From contig JALEMI010000053.1 of NCBI GenBank assembly GCA_022768325.1, forward strand, positions 1-64,000: a stretch of DNA of 64,000 bases, in the 5' to 3' direction. Position 1 is the first letter of the stretch. Every line of letters starts with the position of its first letter. A model generated the notes under the pieces. The model saw only the letters and a program-made list of their open reading frames with translations. It searched no databases and was not told the origin of the DNA. Of this stretch, positions 52,958 to 61,880 are shown piece after piece. Position numbers and translations under genes: made by a program. The DNA is from Bacteroidales bacterium. GTDB lineage: Bacteria; Bacteroidota; Bacteroidia; Bacteroidales; Marinilabiliaceae.

Positions 52958-52988
52958 ACGAAAGGAGGCTCGAACGCCTCCTTTTCTT
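52958..52988. terminator. bidirectional terminator between hyfF and aat
   Basis: AAAGGAGGC pairs with GCCTCCTTT around tcgaac. A7 lies on the left, and TTTTCTT follows on the right, so it ends both hyfF and the convergent aat. Confidence 0.9.
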
Positions 52989-53631
52989 ATTTACTGACAA
53001 TCTCCATATACTCGTCGTACGATATGTGCCGCCCTCCCATTGTGAGCAGATGCGGGGTCTCATATTGACAGTCAATCATTTTGCCCCCACTCTCGGCCAT
53101 CCGTCTCGCAAGCGATATTAACGCCACCTTCGATGCGCTCGGGGCAAGCGAAAACATACTCTCGCCAAAGAAACACCCCCTCAGGGTGACGCCATACAGC
53201 CCGCCAACAAGATCCTCGCCGTCCCACACCTCGACACTCTCGGCAAGACCATGCTCATTGAGGGCGCAATAGGCCGACACCATATCCTCGCCCAGCCAGG
53301 CGTAATCATCGTCATATCTGTCTTGCGCAACGGCGCAATTGACAATCACGGCTCGAAAATTCTCATTGAATGTCACCCGGTAACGCCCACTGTTGAGCAA
53401 CGTTCGCATAGAGTGGGAGACGTGAATCTCGTCCGGGAAAATCACAAATCGATCCAAAGGGCAAGCCCACACTATCGGCTCATACCGAAACGCAAAAAAC
53501 GGAAATATGCCACGACCATACGCCTCAACAAGCCTCTCTACCGAGAGGTCGCCGCCGTATGCAATCAGGCCTTGGTCGTCAACAGCCTCAACAGGCGGAA
53601 ACGGCTCACCCTCAACAAGATACTTAAGCAT
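52987..53631 (-). CDS. aat: leucyl/phenylalanyl-tRNA--protein transferase
   Basis: The 214-residue enzyme adds Leu or Phe to N-terminal Arg/Lys of proteins, marking them for ClpAPS (N-end rule). Family segments include GLIAYGGDLSVERLVEAYGRGIFPFF, WACPLDRFVIF, VEVWDGEDLVGGLYGVTLRGCFFGESMFS and IDCQYETPHLLTMGG (each given here as conserved blocks). Its gene starts 5 bases after lolA, so the two are cotranscribed. Confidence 0.96.
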   Translation of the reverse strand: MLKYLVEGEPFPPVEAVDDQGLIAYGGDLSVERLVEAYGRGIFPFFAFRYEPIVWACPLDRFVIFPDEIHVSHSMRTLLNSGRYRVTFNENFRAVIVNCAVAQDRYDDDYAWLGEDMVSAYCALNEHGLAESVEVWDGEDLVGGLYGVTLRGCFFGESMFSLAPSASKVALISLARRMAESGGKMIDCQYETPHLLTMGGRHISYDEYMEIVSK

Positions 53632-53636
53632 CTGAG

Positions 53637-54314
53637 CTACCTGAGGTCAATTATCTCTACTTCTTTATGCAACTCGCGGTCAAAGGCAAACTCCTTGTCC
53701 TCCATGGGCTTATTCGGCACAAACTTCTTGACGTCCACGGTCAAGGTCTCGCCGAGCTTATACTGCTGATAGAAACGCTTCAGCTGTTTTGTCTTCTTGC
53801 TTATCGAGAGGCGGATGCGCACAATGGCCGACTTTTGTGCCGTGGGATATAGGTCCACCTCCACGCACTCCTCGCCATTCACCGTTTTGTCGCCAAGAAG
53901 ATGGAGCTTATACCCCACTTCGTACGCGCCAAAGAGCTTCGAGGGCGTCATGTCGCCCTCCGCCTCCTCATCGTGGTCGCTTATGGTCAACTCGTTGATT
54001 GTCTTTTGCCATACGGATACGGAGGTCTCGTCAGAATACGTCACCATGTCTTTCAGGTCGAGGACGTATTTCTCGCCTTTCACCTTCAGCGTCCCGTTGC
54101 TTGTGCTTTTGTCGCCCGTCCGCTTATTCTCATATTGCGCAGAAAACTCCATGTCTATTGTGGAATAGGCCTTCGTCTTGTCGGCCATCTCTTTCAAGAC
54201 CTTCTTTGCCTGTATTTCAGATTGTTGCATATTCTCTTGCGCCGCAATGTCGCCATAAATCAGGAGGCTTCCGGCCACAATTAACACACTCACCCAACGA
54301 TTCTTGATTTTCAT
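53637..54314 (-). CDS. LolA-like outer membrane lipoprotein carrier
   Basis: This ~225-residue periplasmic protein has a signal peptide (WVSVLIVAGSLLIYGDIAAQ). A LolA-type half-barrel follows: AYSTIDMEFSAQYEN, GTLKVKGEKYVLDL, TSVSVWQKTINELTIS, and TLTVDVKKFVPNKPM as strands. Such proteins carry lipoproteins from the inner to the outer membrane. I chose the ATG at 54314 rather than the TTG four codons upstream. It is encoded just before aat. Confidence 0.87.
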   Translation of the reverse strand: MKIKNRWVSVLIVAGSLLIYGDIAAQENMQQSEIQAKKVLKEMADKTKAYSTIDMEFSAQYENKRTGDKSTSNGTLKVKGEKYVLDLKDMVTYSDETSVSVWQKTINELTISDHDEEAEGDMTPSKLFGAYEVGYKLHLLGDKTVNGEECVEVDLYPTAQKSAIVRIRLSISKKTKQLKRFYQQYKLGETLTVDVKKFVPNKPMEDKEFAFDRELHKEVEIIDLR

Positions 54315-54465
54315 ATCTTGTTTCAAATTATGCCTTTACTAAGAGATGCTTACGCAACAACCTAATTTATACAATTCCTGCGCCAAAGTGACGCCCCTTG
54401 CTTTTTCAGTAATAAAAATACAACATTATGACAGCCTTTCAAAACGCAAGCCAACAACCAAAATG

Positions 54466-54508
54466 AAAAAGCGGTCGCCCCGTCTCCAGAGCGACCGCCT
54501 TCATTTTT
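54466..54508 (-). terminator. intrinsic terminator after the sugar transporter gene
   Basis: On the minus strand GCGGTCGC pairs with GCGACCGC around a 12-base loop, followed by TTTTTC. The plus strand also has a T-rich tail (CTTCATTTTTA). It ends galK-transporter transcription. Confidence 0.85.
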
Positions 54509-54522
54509 ATGTCTCAAGATTT

Positions 54523-55833
54523 TTAATCGACCTTGATGTCCGTATTGACATTCTTGCTGCCAATGAGCGCATACCACAAGAGGTATGCGAGCGCAAGAAT
54601 CGGCACAATGTAGCTGACCATATAGCCAACCTTGTCAGCAATGCCGTTCTGGATGAGAGGGAGAAGGCCACCACCGACAACCATGGTCATGAAGAGGCCA
54701 GAAGCCTTAGCGGTGTACTTGCCGAGACCCTCAGTGGCGAGGTTGAAGATGCTGGCCCACATTACGGATGTGCAAAGGCCGCAAAGCACGAGGAGCAATG
54801 CGCTTACAGGCACCGACGTCATTACCAAGCTCTGACCATTGAAGAGGGGCATCGATGTCATGCTCTCCTTTGGCGCGAGCATTGCCGCAATGATGAGGAG
54901 AAGCGCAATGGAAGAAGTGGCAATCATGAGCATCTTGCTGGAGACCTTACCGGCGATGGCAGAGGAGACAAGGCGGCCAACAAGCATGAGGAGCCAATAC
55001 GTTCCTGCCACAAATCCACCGATGGCGGCACTTGCCTGAGGCACATTGTCGCCCCACGCGCCTTTAGAGGTCGTATCGGCCAAATAGTTGTTAAGGGTTC
55101 CAGGGATGCCAATCTCAACACCTACATAGAGGAAGATACCAACAACGCCAAGTGTGCAGTGGCGGAAGCTCCATACGGAACGCTCGAAGACGGTGTTCTC
55201 GTCGCTGTTGCCGTTCTCGGGGTTCTCAATGGGGAGGAAGAAGAGGATGGCAAAAGCCACAGCAAAGACTCCCATGGCGATGAACATGACGAGCTTGATG
55301 TCGCCAATCGTCGTGCTTTGAGAGATTTCGCCTACAAGGACGCCAACAAGCATAGGCGAGATTGTGCCGGCGAGAGAGTTGAACGTACCTCCCAAAAGGT
55401 TAAGCTGGTTGCCACGATTGCCGCCACCACCAAGGAGGTTGAGCATCGGGTTTACAACGGTGTTGAGCATACATACGGAGAAGCCGGAGATGAAGGCGCC
55501 AACAAGATAGGTGATGAAGCCCGCCCAACCCTCAGGGAAACCGCTAAGGTACTGAATAAGAACGCCAAAGAAACCTACGGCGATGCCTACGAGAGTGGTC
55601 TTCTTGTATCCAATGCGCGTCAGCATCTGACCAGCGGGGATGCCCATGAAGAGATAGGCCAGGAAGTTCATCATGTTGCCGAGCATGCCAAGAGCATTGC
55701 TTCCGTCCAACATATCCTGCTGCTTCCAAATGTTACTTGTGGGTGCCGCCAAGTTCGTCACGAATGCGATCATCGCATACAAGAACATCATCGTGACGAT
55801 GGCAAGTGTTGCACTGCCTTTTTTGTTTGACAT
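54523..55833 (-). CDS. sugar MFS transporter (glucose/galactose type, GluP-like)
   Basis: The 436-residue protein has 12 membrane helices and belongs to the fucose/glucose/galactose-H+ symporter branch of MFS. Conserved features are FVTNLAAPTS, FLAYLFMGIPAGQMLTRIGYKK, NTVVNPMLNLLGG and WASIFNLATEGLGKYTAKASG. It lies 43 bases downstream of galK on the same strand, so galactose or a related hexose is the likely substrate; this gives an import-phosphorylation unit. Confidence 0.92.
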   Translation of the reverse strand: MSNKKGSATLAIVTMMFLYAMIAFVTNLAAPTSNIWKQQDMLDGSNALGMLGNMMNFLAYLFMGIPAGQMLTRIGYKKTTLVGIAVGFFGVLIQYLSGFPEGWAGFITYLVGAFISGFSVCMLNTVVNPMLNLLGGGGNRGNQLNLLGGTFNSLAGTISPMLVGVLVGEISQSTTIGDIKLVMFIAMGVFAVAFAILFFLPIENPENGNSDENTVFERSVWSFRHCTLGVVGIFLYVGVEIGIPGTLNNYLADTTSKGAWGDNVPQASAAIGGFVAGTYWLLMLVGRLVSSAIAGKVSSKMLMIATSSIALLLIIAAMLAPKESMTSMPLFNGQSLVMTSVPVSALLLVLCGLCTSVMWASIFNLATEGLGKYTAKASGLFMTMVVGGGLLPLIQNGIADKVGYMVSYIVPILALAYLLWYALIGSKNVNTDIKVD

Positions 55834-55876
55834 TATGTTTATCCTTTAATTTTTGTCTGTGAATTATGGCGTTTTA

Positions 55877-57154
55877 TTAGAACTCGATTTTGATCGAGCC
55901 CTGCGGACGGATGAAGAGCTTGTGGCATTTGCCCTTTCCGAAGGTATGCTCCAGTGTCTCAACGTATTTGTCGAGAAGATGCGCCGGTACGAATGCCTGG
56001 ACAGTGCCAGCAAATCCGCCACCATGAACACGCCATGCGCCCTCGCCTCCGAGTACAATCTCGCTCAGGGCAAGAGCCACGGAGAGGCCCTGCTCATTTA
56101 CATTATTAATAGGGTACACGTTCTGATTGTACATGAACGAGCTCTGACCCGATGCGCACACCTTGCCAAGGAAGGCCTTGAAGTCGCCCTTCTCAAGGTC
56201 GGCCACTTGGTCAGCCACGCGGGCGTTGTCACGCTCAAAGTGGATGGCGCGGAGAATTGCGCGGTCGCTCACGCCGTCCTTACGGAGTGCGGGGATGGCA
56301 TCGACAACCTGCTCAAGGGTGAGCTCGCGGAGAACGGTCTTGCCGAGCTTGGCAGCCACGCCCTTCATGTCCGTAGGCAGTGACGCGTACTCGTCGTTGA
56401 GGTCGGCGTGATTGCCGCCCGTATCAGTGATGACGAGGTGATAGCCAGTCTTCGTGAAGTCGAAATCAACCTTCTTCACGATAGGCTTTGCGGGGTCGGC
56501 AAAGTCAATGGTTACGAGGCCGCCAACCGAGCAGGCGGTCTGGTCCATAAGGCCGCAAGGCTTGCCGAAGAAGACGTTCTCGGCATACTGGCCAATCTGC
56601 GCGTTAAGAACAGCGTCGAGCTTGCCGTCGTTGAAAAGATGGCTTACTATTGCGCCAATGAGAACCTCGAAAGAGGCGGAAGAGCTGAGGCCCGAGCCTT
56701 TGGGCACACCGCTATTAATCACGGCGTCGAATCCGCCAATGGCAAAGCCAAGCTCCTTCATGCGGGCGCAGATGCCGCGGACGAGGCCTACCGAGGTGTA
56801 GAATTCTGATGTGTTGGGAGTGAGGGTGCTGAGGTCGACTTCAAACTGAGGGTATCCGGAAGAAAGGATTCGGACTGTCGACGTCCCGTTGGGTGCGGCA
56901 ATGGCCACGTTGTCGAGGTTCACTGCGCCGGCGAGAACTCGCCCGTGGTTATGGTCTGTGTGGTTTCCGCCGATTTCCGTACGCCCTGGCGAGCTGAATG
57001 CGGTGATGTCCTTGTCACCATAAGCCGCGACGAACTCGTCTACAAGCTTTACGTATCTCTCTTGCTGTGCTGCAATTACAGCACTGTCGCCGCCATAAAG
57101 GGCGCGCAGAGCCACCCCTTGGGCAATTGCACCCTTGAGTCCTTTTGTCTGCAT
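55877..57154 (-). CDS. galK: galactokinase
   Basis: This 425-residue GHMP kinase phosphorylates galactose at C1 (Leloir pathway). The galactokinase signature is GRTEIGGNHTDHNHG, the ATP loop is PKGSGLSSSASFE, the catalytic Asp region follows in CGLMDQTACS, and the third motif is VHGGGFAGTVQAF. The first ~20 residues (Ala/Gly-rich) are slightly longer than average. It is followed by the sugar transporter gene. No galE, galT or galM lies in the window. Confidence 0.95.
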   Translation of the reverse strand: MQTKGLKGAIAQGVALRALYGGDSAVIAAQQERYVKLVDEFVAAYGDKDITAFSSPGRTEIGGNHTDHNHGRVLAGAVNLDNVAIAAPNGTSTVRILSSGYPQFEVDLSTLTPNTSEFYTSVGLVRGICARMKELGFAIGGFDAVINSGVPKGSGLSSSASFEVLIGAIVSHLFNDGKLDAVLNAQIGQYAENVFFGKPCGLMDQTACSVGGLVTIDFADPAKPIVKKVDFDFTKTGYHLVITDTGGNHADLNDEYASLPTDMKGVAAKLGKTVLRELTLEQVVDAIPALRKDGVSDRAILRAIHFERDNARVADQVADLEKGDFKAFLGKVCASGQSSFMYNQNVYPINNVNEQGLSVALALSEIVLGGEGAWRVHGGGFAGTVQAFVPAHLLDKYVETLEHTFGKGKCHKLFIRPQGSIKIEF

Positions 57155-57224
57155 ATTGTCAATTTGTAATTACTATGGGTATTTATGAAGCCCCGAAGGC
57201 CATTCGCCTTGGTATAGGGCAATA

Positions 57225-57232
57225 CAAAAATA
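57225..57232 (-). promoter_or_regulatory. -7 element (TATTTTTG) of galK
   Basis: The minus strand reads TATTTTTG, matching TAnnTTTG, about 70 bases before the galK start. No clear -33 box is seen. Confidence 0.45.
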
Positions 57233-57391
57233 GTAAAATTCTTTATCTACTGTGAAAAAGGCTGACGCGCTTTCACTTTGAAGCATCAAAAAAAAAATCG
57301 CCGAACAGGCTTAAAAAGTCGCTTACGTGATAATTTTCTTTTATTAATCTGTATGTTTGATTACTTTTGGGTATTAAAATTGTGACGAAAA

Positions 57392-57907
57392 GTGAATACT
57401 TCAACATTCATTGTGATCGCGCTCCTCGTCGCGTCGCTTGTCCTTGTTGTATATTTATTCTTGGCAGATGCCGAAAAACGCCGTGCCGCGGAGTATAGGA
57501 AACACGCCCTCCACGACATCTTGCCCAACCGCCTCCAAGCCTACGAGAGGCTGTCCCTCTACCTTAACAGAATATCCCCCGACGAGATGGCAGTCCGCGA
57601 ACAAGTGGGCGCAGCCACGGCCAAAGACTTATACCTGGCCATGCTGAATTGCGTCCGTCAAGAGTTTGAGCATAACGTCGCAATGCAGATCTACGTCACC
57701 GACGCTTCTTGGAAAAGGGTCGAGAGGGCAAAGGAGGAAGTCATCAAGACGCTCAACAACACCGTCAAGTCGCTCGCACCAAACGTTACGCCTCTCGAGT
57801 TCTCTGCCGAGTTTGTCGAGGCCGGGCGAAACACCTGCTCCTTCTACTTGGACAGGGCTAAGGACGGGCTGCGCAAAGACGTGGCTGGTGAATTTGTAAT
57901 AGAATGA
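57392..57907 (+). CDS. small membrane-anchored protein of unknown function
   Basis: I do not recognise a family with certainty. The 171-residue protein starts at GTG, with one N-terminal helix (FIVIALLVASLVLVVYLFLA) and a helical soluble domain (RRAAEYRKHALHDILPNRLQAYERLSLYL..). Such proteins are common single-anchor hypotheticals in Bacteroidales. The soluble part holds Cys at MLNCVRQEF and NTCSFYLD, and an even mix of charged residues. It stands alone, divergent from galK and upstream of serC. Confidence 0.78.
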   Translation: MNTSTFIVIALLVASLVLVVYLFLADAEKRRAAEYRKHALHDILPNRLQAYERLSLYLNRISPDEMAVREQVGAATAKDLYLAMLNCVRQEFEHNVAMQIYVTDASWKRVERAKEEVIKTLNNTVKSLAPNVTPLEFSAEFVEAGRNTCSFYLDRAKDGLRKDVAGEFVIE

Positions 57908-57949
57908 CAAAAATCCCTCCTTTGTGTATAGAATTGAACGGAAAAATTT

Positions 57950-57957
57950 TATTTTTG
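57950..57957 (+). promoter_or_regulatory. -7 element (TATTTTTG) of serC
   Basis: TATTTTTG matches TAnnTTTG and gives a leader of about 55 bases before the serC start at 58019. TTG boxes nearby are not at the standard distance. Confidence 0.5.
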
Positions 57958-58018
57958 CGCTCCAAACGAACAATTTTGCACAAAGCAATAAACTTATAAC
58001 ACACACAATACGGACAAA

Positions 58019-59095
58019 ATGAAAAAGCACAATTTCTACGCCGGGCCTTCCATCTTGCCTCAGGAGACAATCAAGGCTACCGCCGAGGCTGTGTTGGATT
58101 TCGCAGGCACAGGACTCTCAATCCTCGAGATTTCTCACAGGAGCAAGGAGTTTCAGGCCGTAATGGACGAGGCGCAGGCTCTCTTCAAGGAGCTGCTTGA
58201 CATCCCGTCGGGCTACGAAGTTGTATTCCTCGGTGGCGGAGCAAGCCTGCAGTTCAGCATGGTCCCCTTCAACCTTCTCAACAAGAAGGCCGCTTACCTC
58301 AACACCGGCACCTGGGCTAACAAAGCCCTCAAAGAAGCCAAGGCTTTTGGCGAGGCTGTAGAAATCGCTTCTTCCAAAGATGCCAACTACACCTTCATCC
58401 CCAAAGGCTTCGAGGCTAAGGTCCCCGCCGATGCCGAGTACCTCCACATCACCACCAACAACACCATCTACGGCACCGAGCTCCACAGCGACCCCATCGT
58501 TAACGTGCCCCTCGTTGCCGATATGTCTTCCGACATCTTCAGCCGCCCCGTCGACGTCTCCAAGTACAGCATCATCTACGGCGGTGCTCAGAAGAACCTC
58601 GCTCCCGCAGGCCTCACCTTCGCCATCGTCAAGGTCGACGCCCTCGGAAAGGTTGAGCGCCACATCCCGACCATGCTCGACTACCGCACCCACATCGATA
58701 AGGGCTCAATGTTCAACACGCCCCCCGTTGTGGCCGTCTATGGCGCACTCCAGACCCTGCGCTGGCTCAAGGGCAAAGGCGGAGTTGCTGCCATGCAGCA
58801 AATCAACGAGCGCAAGGCCCTCAAGCTCTACGACGAGATTGACCGCAACAAGCTCTTCCACGGCACTGTCACCGACACCGCAGACCGCTCTTACATGAAC
58901 ATCTGCTTCGTCATGAACGACGAGTACAAAGAGCTTGAGGCTGACTTCCTCAAGTTCGCTACCGAGCAAGGAATGGTCGGCATCAAGGGTCACCGCTCCG
59001 TCGGTGGTTTCCGCGCTTCTACCTACAATGCCCTCCCCGAGGAGAGCGTAGACGCGCTTATCGAGGTCATGAAGACTTTCGAGAAGAACCACTAA
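58019..59095 (+). CDS. serC: phosphoserine aminotransferase
   Basis: The 358-residue fold-type I PLP enzyme converts 3-phosphohydroxypyruvate to phosphoserine (and acts in pyridoxal phosphate synthesis in some bacteria). Markers are [15 protein letters not shown] at the start, [24 protein letters not shown], the PLP-lysine in [12 protein letters not shown], and [17 protein letters not shown] at the end. Followed by serA with a hairpin in between. Confidence 0.97.
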   Translation: MKKHNFYAGPSILPQETIKATAEAVLDFAGTGLSILEISHRSKEFQAVMDEAQALFKELLDIPSGYEVVFLGGGASLQFSMVPFNLLNKKAAYLNTGTWANKALKEAKAFGEAVEIASSKDANYTFIPKGFEAKVPADAEYLHITTNNTIYGTELHSDPIVNVPLVADMSSDIFSRPVDVSKYSIIYGGAQKNLAPAGLTFAIVKVDALGKVERHIPTMLDYRTHIDKGSMFNTPPVVAVYGALQTLRWLKGKGGVAAMQQINERKALKLYDEIDRNKLFHGTVTDTADRSYMNICFVMNDEYKELEADFLKFATEQGMVGIKGHRSVGGFRASTYNALPEESVDALIEVMKTFEKNH

Positions 59096-59131
59096 ATTTC
59101 AGAATTAGAAAGACGTTATGGATATTGGCAT

Positions 59132-59170
59132 CATGACTCCGAGATTCTAATCGGGGTCATGGTGTCTTTT
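59132..59170 (+). terminator. hairpin terminator/attenuator between serC and serA
   Basis: CATGACTCCGA pairs with TCGGGGTCATG (one mismatch) around an 8-base loop and is followed by CTTTTTC. It may end most serC transcripts while some continue into serA 28 bases later. Confidence 0.7.
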
Positions 59171-59197
59171 TCATTCAAAATCATACACTAAAAAATC

Positions 59198-60121
59198 ATG
59201 ACAAAGGTATTGGTGGCCACTGAGAAGCCTTTCGCAAAGGTGGCTATTGACGGAATTCGCAAAGAGGTCGAGGCCGCTGGTTTCGAGTTGGCTCTGCTTG
59301 AGAAATATACTGAGAAGAAGCAGCTTCTCGACGCTGTTGCCGACGCCGACGCTCTCATCATCCGCTCCGACAAGGTCGACGCCGAGGTTCTCGACGCCGC
59401 TAAGAAGCTCCGCATCGTGGTCCGCGCTGGTGCCGGATACGACAACATCGACCTCGCCGCCGCCACGGCTCACAATGTCGTAGCAATGAACACCCCAGGT
59501 CAGAACGCCAACGCCGTTGCCGAGCTCGCTCTTGGCCTGCTCGTCTACGCCGTCCGCAATTTCTACAACGGCACTTCCGGCTCTGAGCTCATGGGCAAGA
59601 AGCTGGGCATCCACGCTTTCGGCAATGTTGGCCGCAATGTCGCCCGCGTAGCACAAGGCTTCGGCATGGAGGTCTACGCTTTCGACGCCTACTGCCCCGC
59701 CGACGTAATCGAGGCCGCTGGAGTCAAGCCCGTCAAGAGCGTTGAGGAACTCTACGAGACTTGCCAATTCATCTCCCTCCACATCCCCGCAACGGCCGAG
59801 ACAAAGGGCTCTATCGGCTACGACCTCGTCGGCAAGATGCCTAAGAACGGCGTGCTGCTCAATACGGCCCGCAAAGAGGTAATCGACGAGGCTGGCCTCG
59901 CCAAGCTCCTCGAGGAGCGTCAAGACCTCCGCTACATCACCGACATCAAGCCCGATGCCGATGCCGAATATGCAGAGAAGTTCGCTGGCCGATACTTCGC
60001 CACTCCTAAGAAGATGGGTGCGCAGACCGCCGAGGCTAACATCAATGCCGGCATCGCCGCCGCCCGTCAGATTGTCGATTACATCAAGAACGGAGTTGAG
60101 AAATTCAGGGTCAACAAATAA
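59198..60121 (+). CDS. serA: D-3-phosphoglycerate dehydrogenase
   Basis: This 307-residue D-2-hydroxyacid dehydrogenase opens serine synthesis. NAD-binding motif GIHAFGNVGRNVARVAQGFG, substrate-side VVRAGAGYDNID, and catalytic Arg/Glu/His regions are visible (LNTARKEVIDEAGL). It lacks the C-terminal ACT domain of long SerA forms, so feedback control by serine must differ or be absent. It sits 102 bases after serC. Confidence 0.93.
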   Translation: MTKVLVATEKPFAKVAIDGIRKEVEAAGFELALLEKYTEKKQLLDAVADADALIIRSDKVDAEVLDAAKKLRIVVRAGAGYDNIDLAAATAHNVVAMNTPGQNANAVAELALGLLVYAVRNFYNGTSGSELMGKKLGIHAFGNVGRNVARVAQGFGMEVYAFDAYCPADVIEAAGVKPVKSVEELYETCQFISLHIPATAETKGSIGYDLVGKMPKNGVLLNTARKEVIDEAGLAKLLEERQDLRYITDIKPDADAEYAEKFAGRYFATPKKMGAQTAEANINAGIAAARQIVDYIKNGVEKFRVNK

Positions 60122-60285
60122 ATTGTTGACGTAAATCTCCAATACGACTTACGGCCGCCTCCATTCGAGACGGTCGTTTTTCATATCCTGCCCGAACACC
60201 GAATAAACAACAAAATACAACTTATCTTTCCGCACCTCAACCTTTTTTAGTATCTTGTGGTAAAGTACATCTAAAAAGCCCACAG

Positions 60286-61842
60286 ATGAAGACTTTATTC
60301 AGAACCTCCCTCCTCGCCATAACACTCTTGCTGACTTGCTGCGCAAGGGAAACACCCAAAATCCACATAATCGGCGGGACGACTGTGGGCGAAACAGACC
60401 CCAACACCACCCAGACCTGCGGATGGGGCCAGCTCCTCGGGCAATTCGTCCCCGAAGGCGTTGTCGTCATCAACCACGCCAAGCCATCATGCAGCAGCCT
60501 CTCTTTCTACCGAGATGGCTACTGGGACGAGGTCCGCAACCAAATATCCCCAGGCGACTACGTCCTCATCCAATTCGCCCACGACGACGAACGATGCGCA
60601 CACGCCGATTGCAAAGGCGCCAACTGCCCACAGACAGGTTTCCGCGACAACATCAGCAACTTCGTCGACGAGACGCGCCAATCGGGCGGAATCCCAATCC
60701 TCGTCCAGCCCATAGTCCGACGCCTGTTCGAGAACAACGTCATCTCCCGACGCGGCACCCACAATTTCAGCCGCAACGCCAACGACACCGACATGGACTA
60801 TACCGCCGTCATCCGCAATTTGGCCGATAGCCTCGGGGTCGATGTCATTGACCTTTGCACCAAGAGCAAACAAATTGTCGAAGCCTACGGAACGGTAGGC
60901 TCTAAGGAGCAGCTTTTCGTCGAGGCCGACAATACAAACACAAGCACCAAAGGCGCAGCCCTCTTCGCCATTGCCGTAGCCGAGACCCTCGACACAATGA
61001 ACATCTGGAACGGCCAACTCAAAAAACCGACCATCGTCTCCGCCCAACGCCCCATCAATCTGGGCGACGTCTTTGTAGGAGACACTGCCTGGCAAATAAT
61101 CGACCTTGTGAACGTCGAGGGAATTTCCACACGGCGCATCCTCAACCATCAAAAACAGATGACCATCGTCGCCCCCTCGGGATTCAAGCTGATGAGAACA
61201 CCCGGCGGCGAACTCAAAGACACACTCATGTTCTTCACCAACGCCACCGTTCAAGCAGTCCTGACATACGCCCCGGCAAGCGCATCCCCAAACATTGGCG
61301 AACTCGAAGTGAGAACAGCAAACAGCACGTCAAAGATTCTCGTACAGGGCAACGGCGTCTTAGCCAAGCAAAAAGGGCAAACAACGGTAGACTGGCACGG
61401 CACGCCAAACACCGTAGACAACCAACCCATCCAACTGAAGCTATCCGCCATCAGAGGCCTCGAACTGACACAAGAGGGAATCCGACCTATTGGAGACGTT
61501 TGGTCGTCCGACCCCAACCCGTTCGAATACGTGCAGTTCAAGCTAACGAACAAATCGCAATCCCTACGCATAACCGAGATTAGCATAGAGTCAAGCGCAA
61601 GCCAATCTTACAAACTCGCCTGCTCACTCGGCAACGACTTTTTCCGAAATCTCACCATCGGCCAACGTGTCGCAAAAGACGACACCGACAATTCGCTGTG
61701 CCGCGAGACGTTCAAGACATCTTTCCACATCCGCAGCGGGCAGACCATGCTCTTCCGCCTCTACCTGGCTTCGGCTTCCACGTCGCTCGCCAAGCCTTTC
61801 CTCCTCTCGGAAATAAAACTAAAAATGGAGACCTTCGAATAG
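60286..61842 (+). CDS. CE12-like SGNH-fold lipoprotein, catalytic residues substituted
   Basis: The 518-residue lipoprotein (signal with lipobox LLLTC-C) has an N-terminal domain (about 25-245) resembling rhamnogalacturonan acetylesterases of family CE12: IHIIGGTTVGE, CGWGQLLGQF, NHAKPSCSSLSF, GDYVLIQFAHDDE and ADNTNTSTKGA. The usual residues are altered: GDST to GGTT (nucleophile Ser to Thr), NGRSS to PSCSS, GHND to AHDD, and DxTH to DNTN. The rest looks beta-rich, probably Ig- or carbohydrate-binding-like (INLGDVFVGDTAWQIIDLVN). It may bind glycans without esterase activity, or use another chemistry. It stands alone, before the AraC regulator convergently. Confidence 0.75.
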   Translation: MKTLFRTSLLAITLLLTCCARETPKIHIIGGTTVGETDPNTTQTCGWGQLLGQFVPEGVVVINHAKPSCSSLSFYRDGYWDEVRNQISPGDYVLIQFAHDDERCAHADCKGANCPQTGFRDNISNFVDETRQSGGIPILVQPIVRRLFENNVISRRGTHNFSRNANDTDMDYTAVIRNLADSLGVDVIDLCTKSKQIVEAYGTVGSKEQLFVEADNTNTSTKGAALFAIAVAETLDTMNIWNGQLKKPTIVSAQRPINLGDVFVGDTAWQIIDLVNVEGISTRRILNHQKQMTIVAPSGFKLMRTPGGELKDTLMFFTNATVQAVLTYAPASASPNIGELEVRTANSTSKILVQGNGVLAKQKGQTTVDWHGTPNTVDNQPIQLKLSAIRGLELTQEGIRPIGDVWSSDPNPFEYVQFKLTNKSQSLRITEISIESSASQSYKLACSLGNDFFRNLTIGQRVAKDDTDNSLCRETFKTSFHIRSGQTMLFRLYLASASTSLAKPFLLSEIKLKMETFE

Positions 61843-61880
61843 AAAGCCTCCATCTATAATGGCGAAAAACTTCGCAAATC

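Noticed and set aside
54346..55830. 494-residue plus-strand frame opposite the sugar transporter
   Set aside because: Antisense to a clear 12-helix MFS protein; His/Glu/Lys-rich composition without domains.
59171..60142. 323-residue minus-strand frame opposite serA
   Set aside because: Antisense shadow of serA, which has all catalytic motifs.
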